From an uncultured Candidatus Saccharibacteria bacterium (GTDB lineage: Bacteria; Patescibacteriota; Saccharimonadia; Saccharimonadales; Saccharimonadaceae), in the NCBI GenBank assembly GCA_934725355.1, contig CAKVAO010000004.1, forward strand, positions 1-64,000: a DNA stretch of 64,000 nucleotides, read 5' to 3'. Each line of letters starts with the position of its first letter. Position 1 is the first letter of the stretch. The notes beneath the pieces are model-generated. The model had not been told where the DNA came from and did no database searches. It worked only from the letters and a program-made list of their open reading frames with translations. Of this stretch, positions 52,764-61,835 are shown piece by piece. Both the position numbers and the translations under genes were made by a program.

Positions 52764-53789
52764 CTATTTGAATTTCCTTAAGAATGCTAGTTTACCTGAC
52801 TCAAAATGCCGCAGATCCTCAATGCCGTATTTCAACATCACTAAACGCTCAAGACCGCCACCCCAAGCAAAGCCACGATACTTAGTTGGATCAATACCAG
52901 CCTCCTTTAGTACGTTCGGATGTAGCATGCCGCAGCCCAGCATCTCTAGCCATTCGCCGCCTTTGCCACCACCACCTAATGCTGCTGGCTTTTCAATCTG
53001 AAATTCTAGGCTCGGCTCAGTAAACGGGAAGTAGCCCGGCTGTGTTTTAATATTTAGTTTCTGCCCATAATAGGTCTCAAAGAAGTTCTTCAGTAGCCCC
53101 AACATCTGTCCTAAGTTGGCATCGCGCGACACAAATACACCCTCGATCTGGTTAAAGGTATGATCGTGAGTTACATCAGCATCTTCATTACGGAAGACAC
53201 GGCCATAGTGGATTTCCGCAATTTGACCACCCGCCTCTAACTTCGCTTTGCCTGCCTTTAGGGTACGATTTTCCATAGCCGTTGTATGAGCTGGTGGAAT
53301 ATAGCCCTCCTCAGTCCGGAAGGTATCATAACCGTCGCGTGCTGGGTGGTTGGGCGGAAAGTTTAAGCTAGTAAACATATGGTAATCATCGTCAATTTGA
53401 CGCGCCTCGTGGCATTCAAATCCCATACGCGTAAAAACATCGACTACATGCTGTAGTTCCAATGTCAGTGGGTGCAAGCTACTGTTGTCTATTGGTAGCA
53501 GGGTTGGACGAGCAAACGACTGTGCTTTTGTATCGACGTCAAATGGCGCCGTCGCATCTAGGGGTACTACACTAGCCTCTTCTTGCTGCTCGGCGTATTT
53601 ATCAGCTGCTGTTTGAATCTCGTTTTTCAGAGCGTTGATTTTTTGACCAAAAGCAGAACGCTCCTCGACTGGCAATTTCGGAATCTCACGATACAATTCC
53701 TTCAGTTCTTTGGCTTTCAATAGTTCACGCGGGTCTTCGCCTGCTTTGATCCGACCAAAGAGATTAGTTCGAACTTCGTCTAAATTCAT
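52764..53789 (-). CDS. pheS: Phenylalanyl-tRNA synthetase alpha subunit
   Basis: A 341-residue class II synthetase catalytic subunit. It has an N-terminal coiled coil, motif 2 region TAMENRTLKAGKAKLEAGGQ with the Arg-containing RVFRNEDADVTHDHTF, and motif 3 GFAWGGGLERLVMLKYGI. The start at 53789 is preferred over 53831 because TAAAAT lies 7 nt upstream of it (leaderless). Confidence 0.97.
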   Translation of the reverse strand: MNLDEVRTNLFGRIKAGEDPRELLKAKELKELYREIPKLPVEERSAFGQKINALKNEIQTAADKYAEQQEEASVVPLDATAPFDVDTKAQSFARPTLLPIDNSSLHPLTLELQHVVDVFTRMGFECHEARQIDDDYHMFTSLNFPPNHPARDGYDTFRTEEGYIPPAHTTAMENRTLKAGKAKLEAGGQIAEIHYGRVFRNEDADVTHDHTFNQIEGVFVSRDANLGQMLGLLKNFFETYYGQKLNIKTQPGYFPFTEPSLEFQIEKPAALGGGGKGGEWLEMLGCGMLHPNVLKEAGIDPTKYRGFAWGGGLERLVMLKYGIEDLRHFESGKLAFLRKFK

Positions 53790-53813
53790 ATCTATTATTT
53801 TACCACAGATAGC

Positions 53814-53843
53814 AAAATAGCTCTCGCGCACGAGAGCTATTTT
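53814..53843. terminator. Terminator between aquaporin gene and pheS
   Basis: A perfect 13-bp stem AAAATAGCTCTCG / CGAGAGCTATTTT in the 72-bp gap. Confidence 0.9.
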
Positions 53844-53861
53844 AGGACTATAACCTATAGA

Positions 53862-55028
53862 CTAGGCCTCAAATTCCTCAGCAGCATTATCGCTGTTCTT
53901 AGCCATCATACGATAAGCTGATACACCGATAGTCATACCAACAACCGCACCTAGTACATAGACAACGATTGGCCATGCGACAGTTGCAAAGTCACCCCAA
54001 TGGAAGGCACTCAGAGCAACAGCTACAGCTGGGTTCAGGATAGCCGTAGAGCCAGCAATCGCTAGACCAGCAAATAGACCAAAGCCAACTGCTAGACCCT
54101 TAGCAACAGCACACTTACGCTTGCCAAATAGAGCATAACCAGCACCTAGACCAAAGACAACGGTACCTAGAATTTCAGCAACTAGCGCGCCCCATTCTTG
54201 ACCCTTCTCTAGACCTAGCTGAGAGTGAATTTTTGGCTTGTAGTTATCAGCAATTTTGACACCAGCCTCAGTATTAGTATCAATACCAGCCATTTCCGCC
54301 ATCATCTCAGTAGCAGTCTTACCCTTGGTAATCTCTGTTGTGCCCTGGTTCTTTAGATAGTTCTTAGACCACTGTTCAACGCTACCAGCCTTAGCAAAAT
54401 CAGCCTCAGTTGCAGCACCTTGCGAAATCGCAACAGTCTTGAGTGCGTTACCTAAGCTAAAGTTAGCATTAACAATACCCGTCATAGCTAATATAGCTAA
54501 TGCCGCACCAACAAACTGTGCAACAATGTAGGCAAATGCCTTAACACCATCAACTTTCTTGTTGATCCATGCAGCGATGGTGATTGCTGGGTTTAGATGT
54601 GCACCCGAAATTGCACCAAATACTACCACTAGAACAGCCAGTGTTAATGCAATACCTAGTGAGCCAAAATACTGGTTAGTTGCTAGACTTAGGATAGTTG
54701 CAGACAATACAAAAGTACCGAATGCTTCAGCTAGCATAGCAGCTGGATTTAGTGAGGCAAGACGCTCAGTAATGCTACCCTTCTTTGCCTTGGTGTCGTC
54801 GCTAGCTTCAGGCTCAGTCACTTCTACAACCTCGACAGCTTCTTCGACATCATCGGTATCGACATCAGCCTCAGCCGCAGCGTTTTTACTTTCTTCAGAC
54901 TCAACAGCCATTGACTCGTCATTGACGTCAGCAGCTGCTTCGTCTAGGGTCTTTTTCGTTACGCGCGTCTTAGTCTTGGACGCAGACTTCTTCGAAGACG
55001 CACGCTTGCTACTTTTCTTTGTAGCCAT
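53862..55028 (-). CDS. Aquaporin-family (MIP) channel with long tails
   Basis: A 388-residue membrane channel. A hydrophilic N-terminal tail of about 90 residues (Lys/Ser-rich, then Glu/Val-rich) precedes six hydrophobic segments. The first half-helix motif is SGAHLNPAITIAA, the second TAILNPAVAVAL; the second lacks the Arg that follows NPA in typical aquaporins. An extra 60-residue loop lies between halves (about residues 190-260). It probably conducts water, glycerol or another small solute; selectivity is uncertain. Confidence 0.85.
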   Translation of the reverse strand: MATKKSSKRASSKKSASKTKTRVTKKTLDEAAADVNDESMAVESEESKNAAAEADVDTDDVEEAVEVVEVTEPEASDDTKAKKGSITERLASLNPAAMLAEAFGTFVLSATILSLATNQYFGSLGIALTLAVLVVVFGAISGAHLNPAITIAAWINKKVDGVKAFAYIVAQFVGAALAILAMTGIVNANFSLGNALKTVAISQGAATEADFAKAGSVEQWSKNYLKNQGTTEITKGKTATEMMAEMAGIDTNTEAGVKIADNYKPKIHSQLGLEKGQEWGALVAEILGTVVFGLGAGYALFGKRKCAVAKGLAVGFGLFAGLAIAGSTAILNPAVAVALSAFHWGDFATVAWPIVVYVLGAVVGMTIGVSAYRMMAKNSDNAAEEFEA

Positions 55029-55159
55029 ATTTACTAATCCCTCCTTAATAATTAAACTACAAGCTTAATTTTAACCGCCCAGTGTAATTTTGTCCATAGT
55101 TTATCTGACAATAAGCTGGCACATCACATCAGACAGCTAATGTATGATATAATTTGCTT

Positions 55160-55402
55160 ATGTCAATCATTTATAATGACACCCAAGAGAAGTCGGAGCT
55201 GCAGAAGCGTATAACCGCTGAATTGCGCGAGAAGCAAAACCGCAGCAGTAAAGTCGAGGGCAGCTCTTATCAGCACAAAGACACTTACACGCCTGGCGAC
55301 GAGTATCAGAAGGACCTAGAGCCTGCGAACATGACTGCCTGGGTATGGATAATTATAGTAGTCATTGCCGTAGGGCTAATTATCTACACAGCAACATTAT
55401 AA
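55160..55402 (+). CDS. Small C-terminally anchored membrane protein
   Basis: An 80-residue protein with a charged N-terminus (MSIIYNDTQEKSELQKR) and one hydrophobic segment near the C-terminus (AWVWIIIVVIAVGLIIYTAT). TATAAT ends 6 nt before the ATG at 55160, so an upstream ATG at 55154 is rejected. It is followed 31 nt later by another membrane protein gene. Function unknown. Confidence 0.68.
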   Translation: MSIIYNDTQEKSELQKRITAELREKQNRSSKVEGSSYQHKDTYTPGDEYQKDLEPANMTAWVWIIIVVIAVGLIIYTATL

Positions 55403-55433
55403 ATTACTTATAGACAAGCCATAGGAGGGATAA

Positions 55434-56099
55434 GTGGAAGAGAGAAACGACAAGGCTAATGCCGAAGCCAAGCCTGCAAAACAGCATAGACTTAGCAAGA
55501 AACCGCAAAAGGCTATCGAGTACACTGTTTGGTGTGTGCTGCTGCTAATTGTTCTAACAGTAGCTGGTGGCGTCTATATCATTGCCGATTCAGCCAAGGC
55601 GATTAGCGCCTACCGCGATGGTATATTTAATCAGTATAGTGATGCGACAAATGGAAAGAACGTTGGTGCACCAATCGAGCTACGTAAAGTCTGGCTAGCC
55701 GACAAAATTAATCCTAGATACCAGAAGACGCTAGCACTCAATGATTCGTATAAAAAGCTATTATCTGATATTAAGAGCTACAATCAAACGCGCGAGGCAC
55801 ACGACAAACTAGTCAAAATATTTAACGAGGGCACCGAAGGAACTACAACTCTTTCCAGTAAAACACTCGACGCCGTACAGTCCTATGAGAAGGTTATTAA
55901 GTCATATTATCCTAATGAATCGACACGCCTGCAGGCTATGTCAGAGCTAGAAAGCAAGGTGGCAAGCAGTATTAATTTTTCCGAGATATCGCAAAGCCTT
56001 AACAGAGTGCTCCACGCCAATGACGAATGGCTAGACACTGTTCGCAACAGTATCAACAGCGAGCAAGATACCTTCCAGCAGAAAATCAACGGTATTTAG
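55434..56099 (+). CDS. Membrane-anchored extracellular helical protein
   Basis: A 221-residue protein starting at GTG behind AGGAGGG. A basic cytoplasmic tail (about 1-30) is followed by a membrane helix (about 31-52, VWCVLLLIVLTVAGGVYIIA) and an extracellular helical domain that resembles LemA in general shape only. Probably co-transcribed with the 80-aa gene. A terminator follows. Confidence 0.68.
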   Translation: MEERNDKANAEAKPAKQHRLSKKPQKAIEYTVWCVLLLIVLTVAGGVYIIADSAKAISAYRDGIFNQYSDATNGKNVGAPIELRKVWLADKINPRYQKTLALNDSYKKLLSDIKSYNQTREAHDKLVKIFNEGTEGTTTLSSKTLDAVQSYEKVIKSYYPNESTRLQAMSELESKVASSINFSEISQSLNRVLHANDEWLDTVRNSINSEQDTFQQKINGI

Positions 56100-56143
56100 T
56101 ATCTAAAATTCGAGCATACCCTACCACCCACCTAGTTATCAGA

Positions 56144-56172
56144 AAAGCCCGATGGAACAAGCGGGCTATTTT
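56144..56172 (+). terminator. Terminator
   Basis: Stem AGCCCG / CGGGCT with a 10-nt loop followed by ATTTT, 45 nt past the stop of the 221-aa gene. Confidence 0.65.
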
Positions 56173-56226
56173 GGTATATTCACATATAAGCATACTTGTG
56201 TAGATATGCAGATGTTTATAGATAGT

Positions 56227-58983
56227 TTATTTTGTAGTACGCTGGCGATGAGGACGACGACGCGGCTTCTTCTCTCTGCTATTTAGTGTATTGGGCGTAT
56301 TAGGTGCGTTTGAATCACTAAGCATAACAGGAACGTTAGACGCGTCTTTAACATTAGCTAAATCGTTAACAGCAGTATTGTTCGCTCTAGTCATACTTTT
56401 GTCAGGTGACATTGGCGTCGTGTTAACAGCATCGGTCTCAGCGGCCGTTTTGATCGCTGCGAATAGATCACCTAGCTTCTGCGAGCCTTGTACGCCAGAC
56501 GGCGAAGTTTTCTTCAGCTTCTTCTCCTCTTTTCTGATTTCGCGTTGCGCAGACTTAGGCATTAAATTCTCAGGAGTTTTAATCTGACTATTGATCATTG
56601 CTGCAACCTCCGCTACGGGCTTACCATAGGCAGTACGGCTATACTGGATAATCTCACTCAAGTGATCCTTTGGCTCAGGTGGCCACTTCAGTGTAATGCC
56701 ACTAAAGGCTGGCATCTTCTCACCCTCGATCATCATACAGCTGATAAAGTGGCGATTGTTCATCTGTAGAATGTCATTAGCTGCAAAGTTTGGCTCGAAC
56801 TGTTGTGCTAGCACTGGCGCATCTTCTGGTGATACACGCATTGATATAATTGTACCAACATTACCAAAGACCGCATCACGCACAGTATCAGTCATCTGAG
56901 ATATATACTGGTTCGCAACTGTCAGACATAAGCCATATTTACGCGCCTCAGATAGAATGACCGCAAACGAGTCGGTAGCAAAGTTCTGAAACTCGTCAAC
57001 GTATAGATAGAATGGACGGCGATCCTTTACATCTGGAATATCGCTACGGCTCATGGCGGCTAGCTGTATTTTAGTCACTAAGAACGAGCCTAAGATGCTA
57101 GCATTATCCTCACCAATCAGCCCCTTAGATAGATTAACGATCAAAATCTTGCCTTCGTCCATAATCTGGCGAACATTAAAGCTAGATTTTGGTTGACCGA
57201 TGATATTACGGATAGTCGGATTAGCAACAAATGCACCAACCTTGTTTAGAATCGGGGCGACCGCTTCAGTAACATATTTATCAGTCCAGCTAGCAAACTC
57301 CACGCGCCAGAACTGCAGAACCACTGTATCTGTGACGTGACTAACTACATCCTCGCGGAATTTCTTGTCTGTCAGCATACGCGTAATGTCTAGCATCGTA
57401 GTATTTGGATATTCTAGCAACGCCAAAATGGTATAGCGCAGAACATATTCTAGACGCGGCCCCCATGATTCGCCAAACATACGTTTTAGTGCACCAATAA
57501 TCTCTGAGCTAATATTGCTACGCTGCGCCGGGTCGTAGACTTCCATCGGGTTAAATGCCATTGGATATGCAGTATCCGAGGGGTTAAAGTAAACCACATC
57601 CTTGATACGGGAAGGCGGTATAAACTTCAAGTTATCAATAGCAAAGTCACCGTGCGGATCAATAATTGCATATCCTTGGTTTTGATAGATGTCCGACAAC
57701 GTCAGTAGCTCTAGCAGACCAGACTTGCCTGTACCAGTCTGGCCAATTATGTAGACATGACGGCTACGGTCACGCCGATAGATACCAAACTGCTTCTGCA
57801 TACCACGAAAGTTAGTCATACCGAAAGCACTGATCTGTCGATCGTGCTCGTGGTCGCCCGTTAGCACTGGCAGGTTAGCTGGCGGTTCTGCTGTTTTGCT
57901 GTTGGCCCAGACTACATTCGGTGTTTCGACATTCATATGCGGTAGATGGAATACCGAGGCAAGCTCCTCGATATTTAGAATAAAGCCATCCCCTTCACGG
58001 AATCGACGTTCGATGTAGGGCTTTAGGTCATCACGGTCAAATGACGGCGTGCGCGCCAACTTAAAGCCATTTAGGCTAGTAGAGTTAAACTGCTTGAAAG
58101 CCGAGGCGACGGCATTCATCTGGATACGCGCGCTAGTTTGGTTACTACCTAGGTAAGCAATGCGGATTTTCACCTTATAGCCCAATTTCTGCGACTTCTT
58201 CTCTGCCTCTGAGACACGCATTTTATCGCGATCACTCATGTCGCGTTTGACGGTTTCGCCTGCTCCGCCTTCAGGTGGCTGCCATAACGCCTGTAATGCC
58301 TGAACAAACCAAATCCAGGCCTCGGACTTCGTTGTCGTACCGTAGCCTTCTTTGTATTTGCTGATAAATTTAGCGCTATCTTGCTGCCAGCTATCCGCAA
58401 CAGGACGAACTAAAATCTGCACCCAAATCTCTTCGTCGGTTTTATCAAGCTTAGTTAGTGCTGCGGTGATACCAGCCAGCGGGTCTACATCGAAGTTCTG
58501 GAACGTTTTAATCGGAAAGTATTGGTTATCTGTCAGCACTAGCTCGTCAATAGCAGTAACAGGATGTGAACTTGCTGTACCAGCATAGTCCTGCGCAGCT
58601 TCATGAATCTGAACAGAAGGATATTGTGCGTAAATCTGCCCCTCAACGAAATTCTGCAAATGCTTTGGTACACGAACGTAGAAGCGAATCTGGTTGCCAA
58701 CACTGGCAATCTCAAACGATAGGTGCTCTTGTACGCCACCGCTCATTTTTAACTCTTGTTTGTCGCGCAGAATTCCATGAAGCGACGCAAACAGTTGCTC
58801 TGCTGATAGTTCCTTTTTATCGTTATCACGAGGAATTTCGAGTGCGAGTAAAACATAATCGTACGGATCAACAAACTCGGTCTGTTCTTTCTTATAATTG
58901 CGCCACGTTAAGAAGCTAAGGATACCTATAGTCGGTAACCATATATACCACTGCGTAAAGAATGCCAAAAGCTGCTCAATCAT
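56227..58983 (-). CDS. TraG/VirD4-like membrane ATPase
   Basis: A 918-residue protein. An N-terminal membrane helix (about residues 8-27) is followed by an extended domain of about 370 residues (ALEIPRDNDKKELSAEQLF onward), then an ATPase of the TraG/TraD/VirD4 coupling type: Walker A IIGQTGTGKSGLLE, DPHGDF, and Walker B FYLYVDEFQNFATD. The C-terminal 130 residues are charged and disordered and end in a run of Arg/Lys. It probably moves DNA or protein across the membrane. No relaxase or other secretion gene is near it. Confidence 0.82.
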   Translation of the reverse strand: MIEQLLAFFTQWYIWLPTIGILSFLTWRNYKKEQTEFVDPYDYVLLALEIPRDNDKKELSAEQLFASLHGILRDKQELKMSGGVQEHLSFEIASVGNQIRFYVRVPKHLQNFVEGQIYAQYPSVQIHEAAQDYAGTASSHPVTAIDELVLTDNQYFPIKTFQNFDVDPLAGITAALTKLDKTDEEIWVQILVRPVADSWQQDSAKFISKYKEGYGTTTKSEAWIWFVQALQALWQPPEGGAGETVKRDMSDRDKMRVSEAEKKSQKLGYKVKIRIAYLGSNQTSARIQMNAVASAFKQFNSTSLNGFKLARTPSFDRDDLKPYIERRFREGDGFILNIEELASVFHLPHMNVETPNVVWANSKTAEPPANLPVLTGDHEHDRQISAFGMTNFRGMQKQFGIYRRDRSRHVYIIGQTGTGKSGLLELLTLSDIYQNQGYAIIDPHGDFAIDNLKFIPPSRIKDVVYFNPSDTAYPMAFNPMEVYDPAQRSNISSEIIGALKRMFGESWGPRLEYVLRYTILALLEYPNTTMLDITRMLTDKKFREDVVSHVTDTVVLQFWRVEFASWTDKYVTEAVAPILNKVGAFVANPTIRNIIGQPKSSFNVRQIMDEGKILIVNLSKGLIGEDNASILGSFLVTKIQLAAMSRSDIPDVKDRRPFYLYVDEFQNFATDSFAVILSEARKYGLCLTVANQYISQMTDTVRDAVFGNVGTIISMRVSPEDAPVLAQQFEPNFAANDILQMNNRHFISCMMIEGEKMPAFSGITLKWPPEPKDHLSEIIQYSRTAYGKPVAEVAAMINSQIKTPENLMPKSAQREIRKEEKKLKKTSPSGVQGSQKLGDLFAAIKTAAETDAVNTTPMSPDKSMTRANNTAVNDLANVKDASNVPVMLSDSNAPNTPNTLNSREKKPRRRPHRQRTTK

Positions 58984-59048
58984 CTATCTATAGATTATCA
59001 GATTACACCTATAAACTCAAGCAAAATAGCCACTACACTAACCAGCGT

Positions 59049-60089
59049 TTAGGCATTAGTCAACGTATAGGTTGACTTGTCGATACGCTTGAATTGCGGT
59101 CGCGATAGATTTAGTAGAACGGTAGCTTCACGTACTTGGCGCACCTTCAATACAGCTCGCACAATATCTTCACGGTTCATCGGCCCGTTCTCGCGCAAGA
59201 TGTCACTGATCACATCAGTGATGCTGCCACGCTTATAGCCGCGCTCAGCTAGAGCATAGATACCGCGACCAACCAGGACAAAACGGTTATCTTTGATTAG
59301 TTCATTGTGAATAGCCTGCTTAGTCACATTGTTTCGCTTGAAGTTTTCTGCTTTAACGGCATCAGCAATGTCGTTAAAGTGCATTGGCTTATCATGTTGT
59401 TTCAGTACAACATAGATCTTGTCGCGAATATTCCGTGGATTCACCAGCGGCCACTTGACCAGTCCCCACATTCCATTTAAAGTAGCGATGTTTTTGCTGA
59501 TACTAGCAATAGCAGCTACTTCCATCGGGTGCTCATAGTCACCATCGACAAGTTTATATAATTCATCAATTGTAACAGGTTGACCATGCTTGCGAAGTGT
59601 TGCAACAATAGCGTCGGCGGCCTTCTTAATATCGCGTTCATCCTTGTCGGACGATAGGATTACTGCTGCGTAATACTTATCGTTTTCAGTGGTAATTACC
59701 ATCTTGCTGCTTAGCTCGGCTAGTAAAGTAACTACTGCTCGACTTTTGACGCTGTGATCGCCCATCAGGCGATCCGCTAGATCATCAATGCGCGCACCAC
59801 GACCCATCTCATGCAAAGTCTTAACCAAGTCGCGTTCTGCACTGATATAGTCGGGGTTCTTGTTGTCATCCAGTGATATTTTGATGCGCAGCAAAGTAGC
59901 CTTTTCAATCTGACGCACACGTTCACGGGTAATAGAGAGACTCTCACCCACCTGTTCCAGCGTCTCTTTCTGACCGCTAATGCCAAAACGGCGATCAATA
60001 ACCTCTGCTTCGCGTGGCCGCTCAATACCCGACAGGATTCCCTTTACTGCGCTACTTAGTTCCTCCTTTAATTCGGGCACATTAGCCAT
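59049..60089 (-). CDS. Sigma-70 region 4-like regulator with HARE-HTH domains
   Basis: A 346-residue protein. The N-terminus is a sigma-70 region 4 helix-turn-helix (QKETLEQVGESLSITRERVRQIEKATLLRIK, about residues 35-70), followed by several winged-helix units of the HARE-HTH/RpoE-delta type (for example HGQPVTIDELYKLVDGDY; DKPMHFNDIADAVKAENF; NGPMNREDIVRAVLKV). Without regions 2 and 3 it is not a standard sigma factor, so it may act as a RNA polymerase accessory or anti-terminator. AGGAG-like site upstream. Confidence 0.8.
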   Translation of the reverse strand: MANVPELKEELSSAVKGILSGIERPREAEVIDRRFGISGQKETLEQVGESLSITRERVRQIEKATLLRIKISLDDNKNPDYISAERDLVKTLHEMGRGARIDDLADRLMGDHSVKSRAVVTLLAELSSKMVITTENDKYYAAVILSSDKDERDIKKAADAIVATLRKHGQPVTIDELYKLVDGDYEHPMEVAAIASISKNIATLNGMWGLVKWPLVNPRNIRDKIYVVLKQHDKPMHFNDIADAVKAENFKRNNVTKQAIHNELIKDNRFVLVGRGIYALAERGYKRGSITDVISDILRENGPMNREDIVRAVLKVRQVREATVLLNLSRPQFKRIDKSTYTLTNA

Positions 60090-60262
60090 CTGTCTCTCCT
60101 GCCTTTCTTCACCTTAATTTGACATAGTAATAAATTTTTCAACTGACATAGATTATACGACATAGTGGATTTTAATTCAAGATTAATGTATTAACGTTTA
60201 TGTTTAGCCAGCTACATGTTATTATTAGCTATACTACAATATCTATACAGCAATTAGTAAAG

Positions 60263-61225
60263 CTAACCGACAAATTGATATAGACGAAAATATCCAGTAA
60301 TCGCATCCAAAAAGCCTGCTGAGTCGGCTTTACGATTACAGTAAATCCGTTTTTTATCAGATAGCGGCACGAGCTTAAACCGCTCGCCGTGGACGCGAAA
60401 CGGCGACGTAGTGGGCAGTTCGTCGCTGACTACCAAACTATAAATTTCACCATCCTCTGCCTCAAAGCTATGTGAAGATGTACGCTCGTCAACCGCATCG
60501 TGGCGCAGCCAGCGAATCTCACCAAAGTCTACATTCTCCCAATTAGGCAGTACTGAATGTTCATAGAATTGTTCTAGAAACAGCTTGCCCGGACGAGCAG
60601 TGATAGTCGCACTATCATCATCTGCACTAAAATAGTTACCTTGATCACTAGACGAATCTGCAGTTTGTTTAATATCAATAGCAGTGATACGGACCGCTGA
60701 CTTGGTCGGTTGTGTATATTGTGACATAGACGCAATCAAATGGTCATACGCCGCCTGCGCATCATTAGACATAAGGCTAATATATTTATCGTAGAATGGC
60801 GCCAAACGTTCGATAACGCGCAAGGCAACGTACATATCGCCATCAGCTAACTGCCCACTATTTATAGTTTGATCAATTAGAATAATCGCGCGCTCTATAC
60901 GGATTAGACGACCCTTAGTTATTGGCCCATACATAACAGCTAGCTGGCAATTAATTACAAACGGAGTGATATCTTCAGGTGAATCACCACGATCGCCCTG
61001 CTCGCTTAAATGCAAAATCGGCTGAGCAACGGCAGCCATTAGTTGCGACAAAACGCCAGATGAGCCGTCCTGGCGCAGTTCAAACAAGGCCTCCGCATTG
61101 TTACAATGCGCGTCACGTTCAACCATACCCCTTATTACAATGCTCAAAGCATCCGGAAAAATCTCTAGCTCGGGGTATGTTGGATAATTCGTTCTCTCAT
61201 CGTCGGGTCGCATTGACTGGTCCAT
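60263..61225 (-). CDS. Hypothetical protein, 320 aa
   Basis: A 320-residue soluble protein. The N-terminal half is helical (ALSIVIRGMVERDAHCNNAE), the C-terminal half is mixed (LEQFYEHSVLPNWENVDFGE; YSLVVSDELPTTSPFRVHGE). No known family. TATAAT lies 7 nt before the ATG, so it has its own leaderless promoter. Confidence 0.7.
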   Translation of the reverse strand: MDQSMRPDDERTNYPTYPELEIFPDALSIVIRGMVERDAHCNNAEALFELRQDGSSGVLSQLMAAVAQPILHLSEQGDRGDSPEDITPFVINCQLAVMYGPITKGRLIRIERAIILIDQTINSGQLADGDMYVALRVIERLAPFYDKYISLMSNDAQAAYDHLIASMSQYTQPTKSAVRITAIDIKQTADSSSDQGNYFSADDDSATITARPGKLFLEQFYEHSVLPNWENVDFGEIRWLRHDAVDERTSSHSFEAEDGEIYSLVVSDELPTTSPFRVHGERFKLVPLSDKKRIYCNRKADSAGFLDAITGYFRLYQFVG

Positions 61226-61249
61226 ATCTGCAATTATATCACCTAAAAC

Positions 61250-61276
61250 TAAAGACCCCGTGGCGGGGTCTAAAAT
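61250..61276 (-). terminator. Terminator of rsmD
   Basis: An 8-bp stem AGACCCCG / CGGGGTCT with A/T flanks between rsmD and the 320-aa gene. Confidence 0.85.
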
Positions 61277-61831
61277 TCATAAGACTTTACGCAAGACAGC
61301 CAGTGAGGCTTCTCCGTAACAATGTTTGTCCACCACAACAACTCCTTGATTTGGGTACCTCACAGACAGTCTTGCTTGATTAGATAATATCATAAGCCCA
61401 TTAATTTTTAAATACCCCAGCAAGCGAAAAACTGTGGAAAACTGCGGATTTTGGTATGGTGGGTCACAGAATATGATGTCGAACTGCTCGTTGGGCGGGG
61501 TTGTTTCAATCCAATTGCTAACACTAGTGCGAATTAGCTTAGCCTTGTCACCAACACCCAAGGTCTCGATATTGCTAGCAATGAGCTTCTGAGCTGTTTT
61601 ATCGCGCTCGATGAACGTAGCACTAGCCGCACCACGGCTAAGCGCTTCTAGCCCCACTGCACCTGTACCAGCAAAGGCATCCAGAACATTGGCGCCGCCT
61701 AAAATTCCCATTGAAGTCAGCTTATTAAACATGCCGCTACGCACCCGATCGCCCATAGGATGTGTAGATTTATTCACGCTAGCGTCGATAAAGCGTCCAC
61801 CATATATACCAGATATAATACGCAGTCTAGC
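61277..61831 (-). CDS. rsmD: 16S rRNA (guanine966-N2)-methyltransferase
   Basis: A 184-residue Rossmann methyltransferase. Signatures are RIISGIYGGR near the start, motif I NVLDAFAGTGAVGLEALSRG and motif IV IIFCDPPYQNP. It methylates G966 of 16S rRNA. The start at 61831 is preferred because GAGGA lies upstream; it falls 5 nt past the stop of the preceding gene, so the two are co-transcribed. Confidence 0.93.
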   Translation of the reverse strand, partial: ARLRIISGIYGGRFIDASVNKSTHPMGDRVRSGMFNKLTSMGILGGANVLDAFAGTGAVGLEALSRGAASATFIERDKTAQKLIASNIETLGVGDKAKLIRTSVSNWIETTPPNEQFDIIFCDPPYQNPQFSTVFRLLGYLKINGLMILSNQARLSVRYPNQGVVVVDKHCYGEASLAVLRKVL

Positions 61832-61835
61832 CATT

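Noticed and set aside
56227..58983. A conjugative element
   Set aside because: The TraG/VirD4-like ATPase stands alone without relaxase or VirB genes, and is flanked by housekeeping-type genes.
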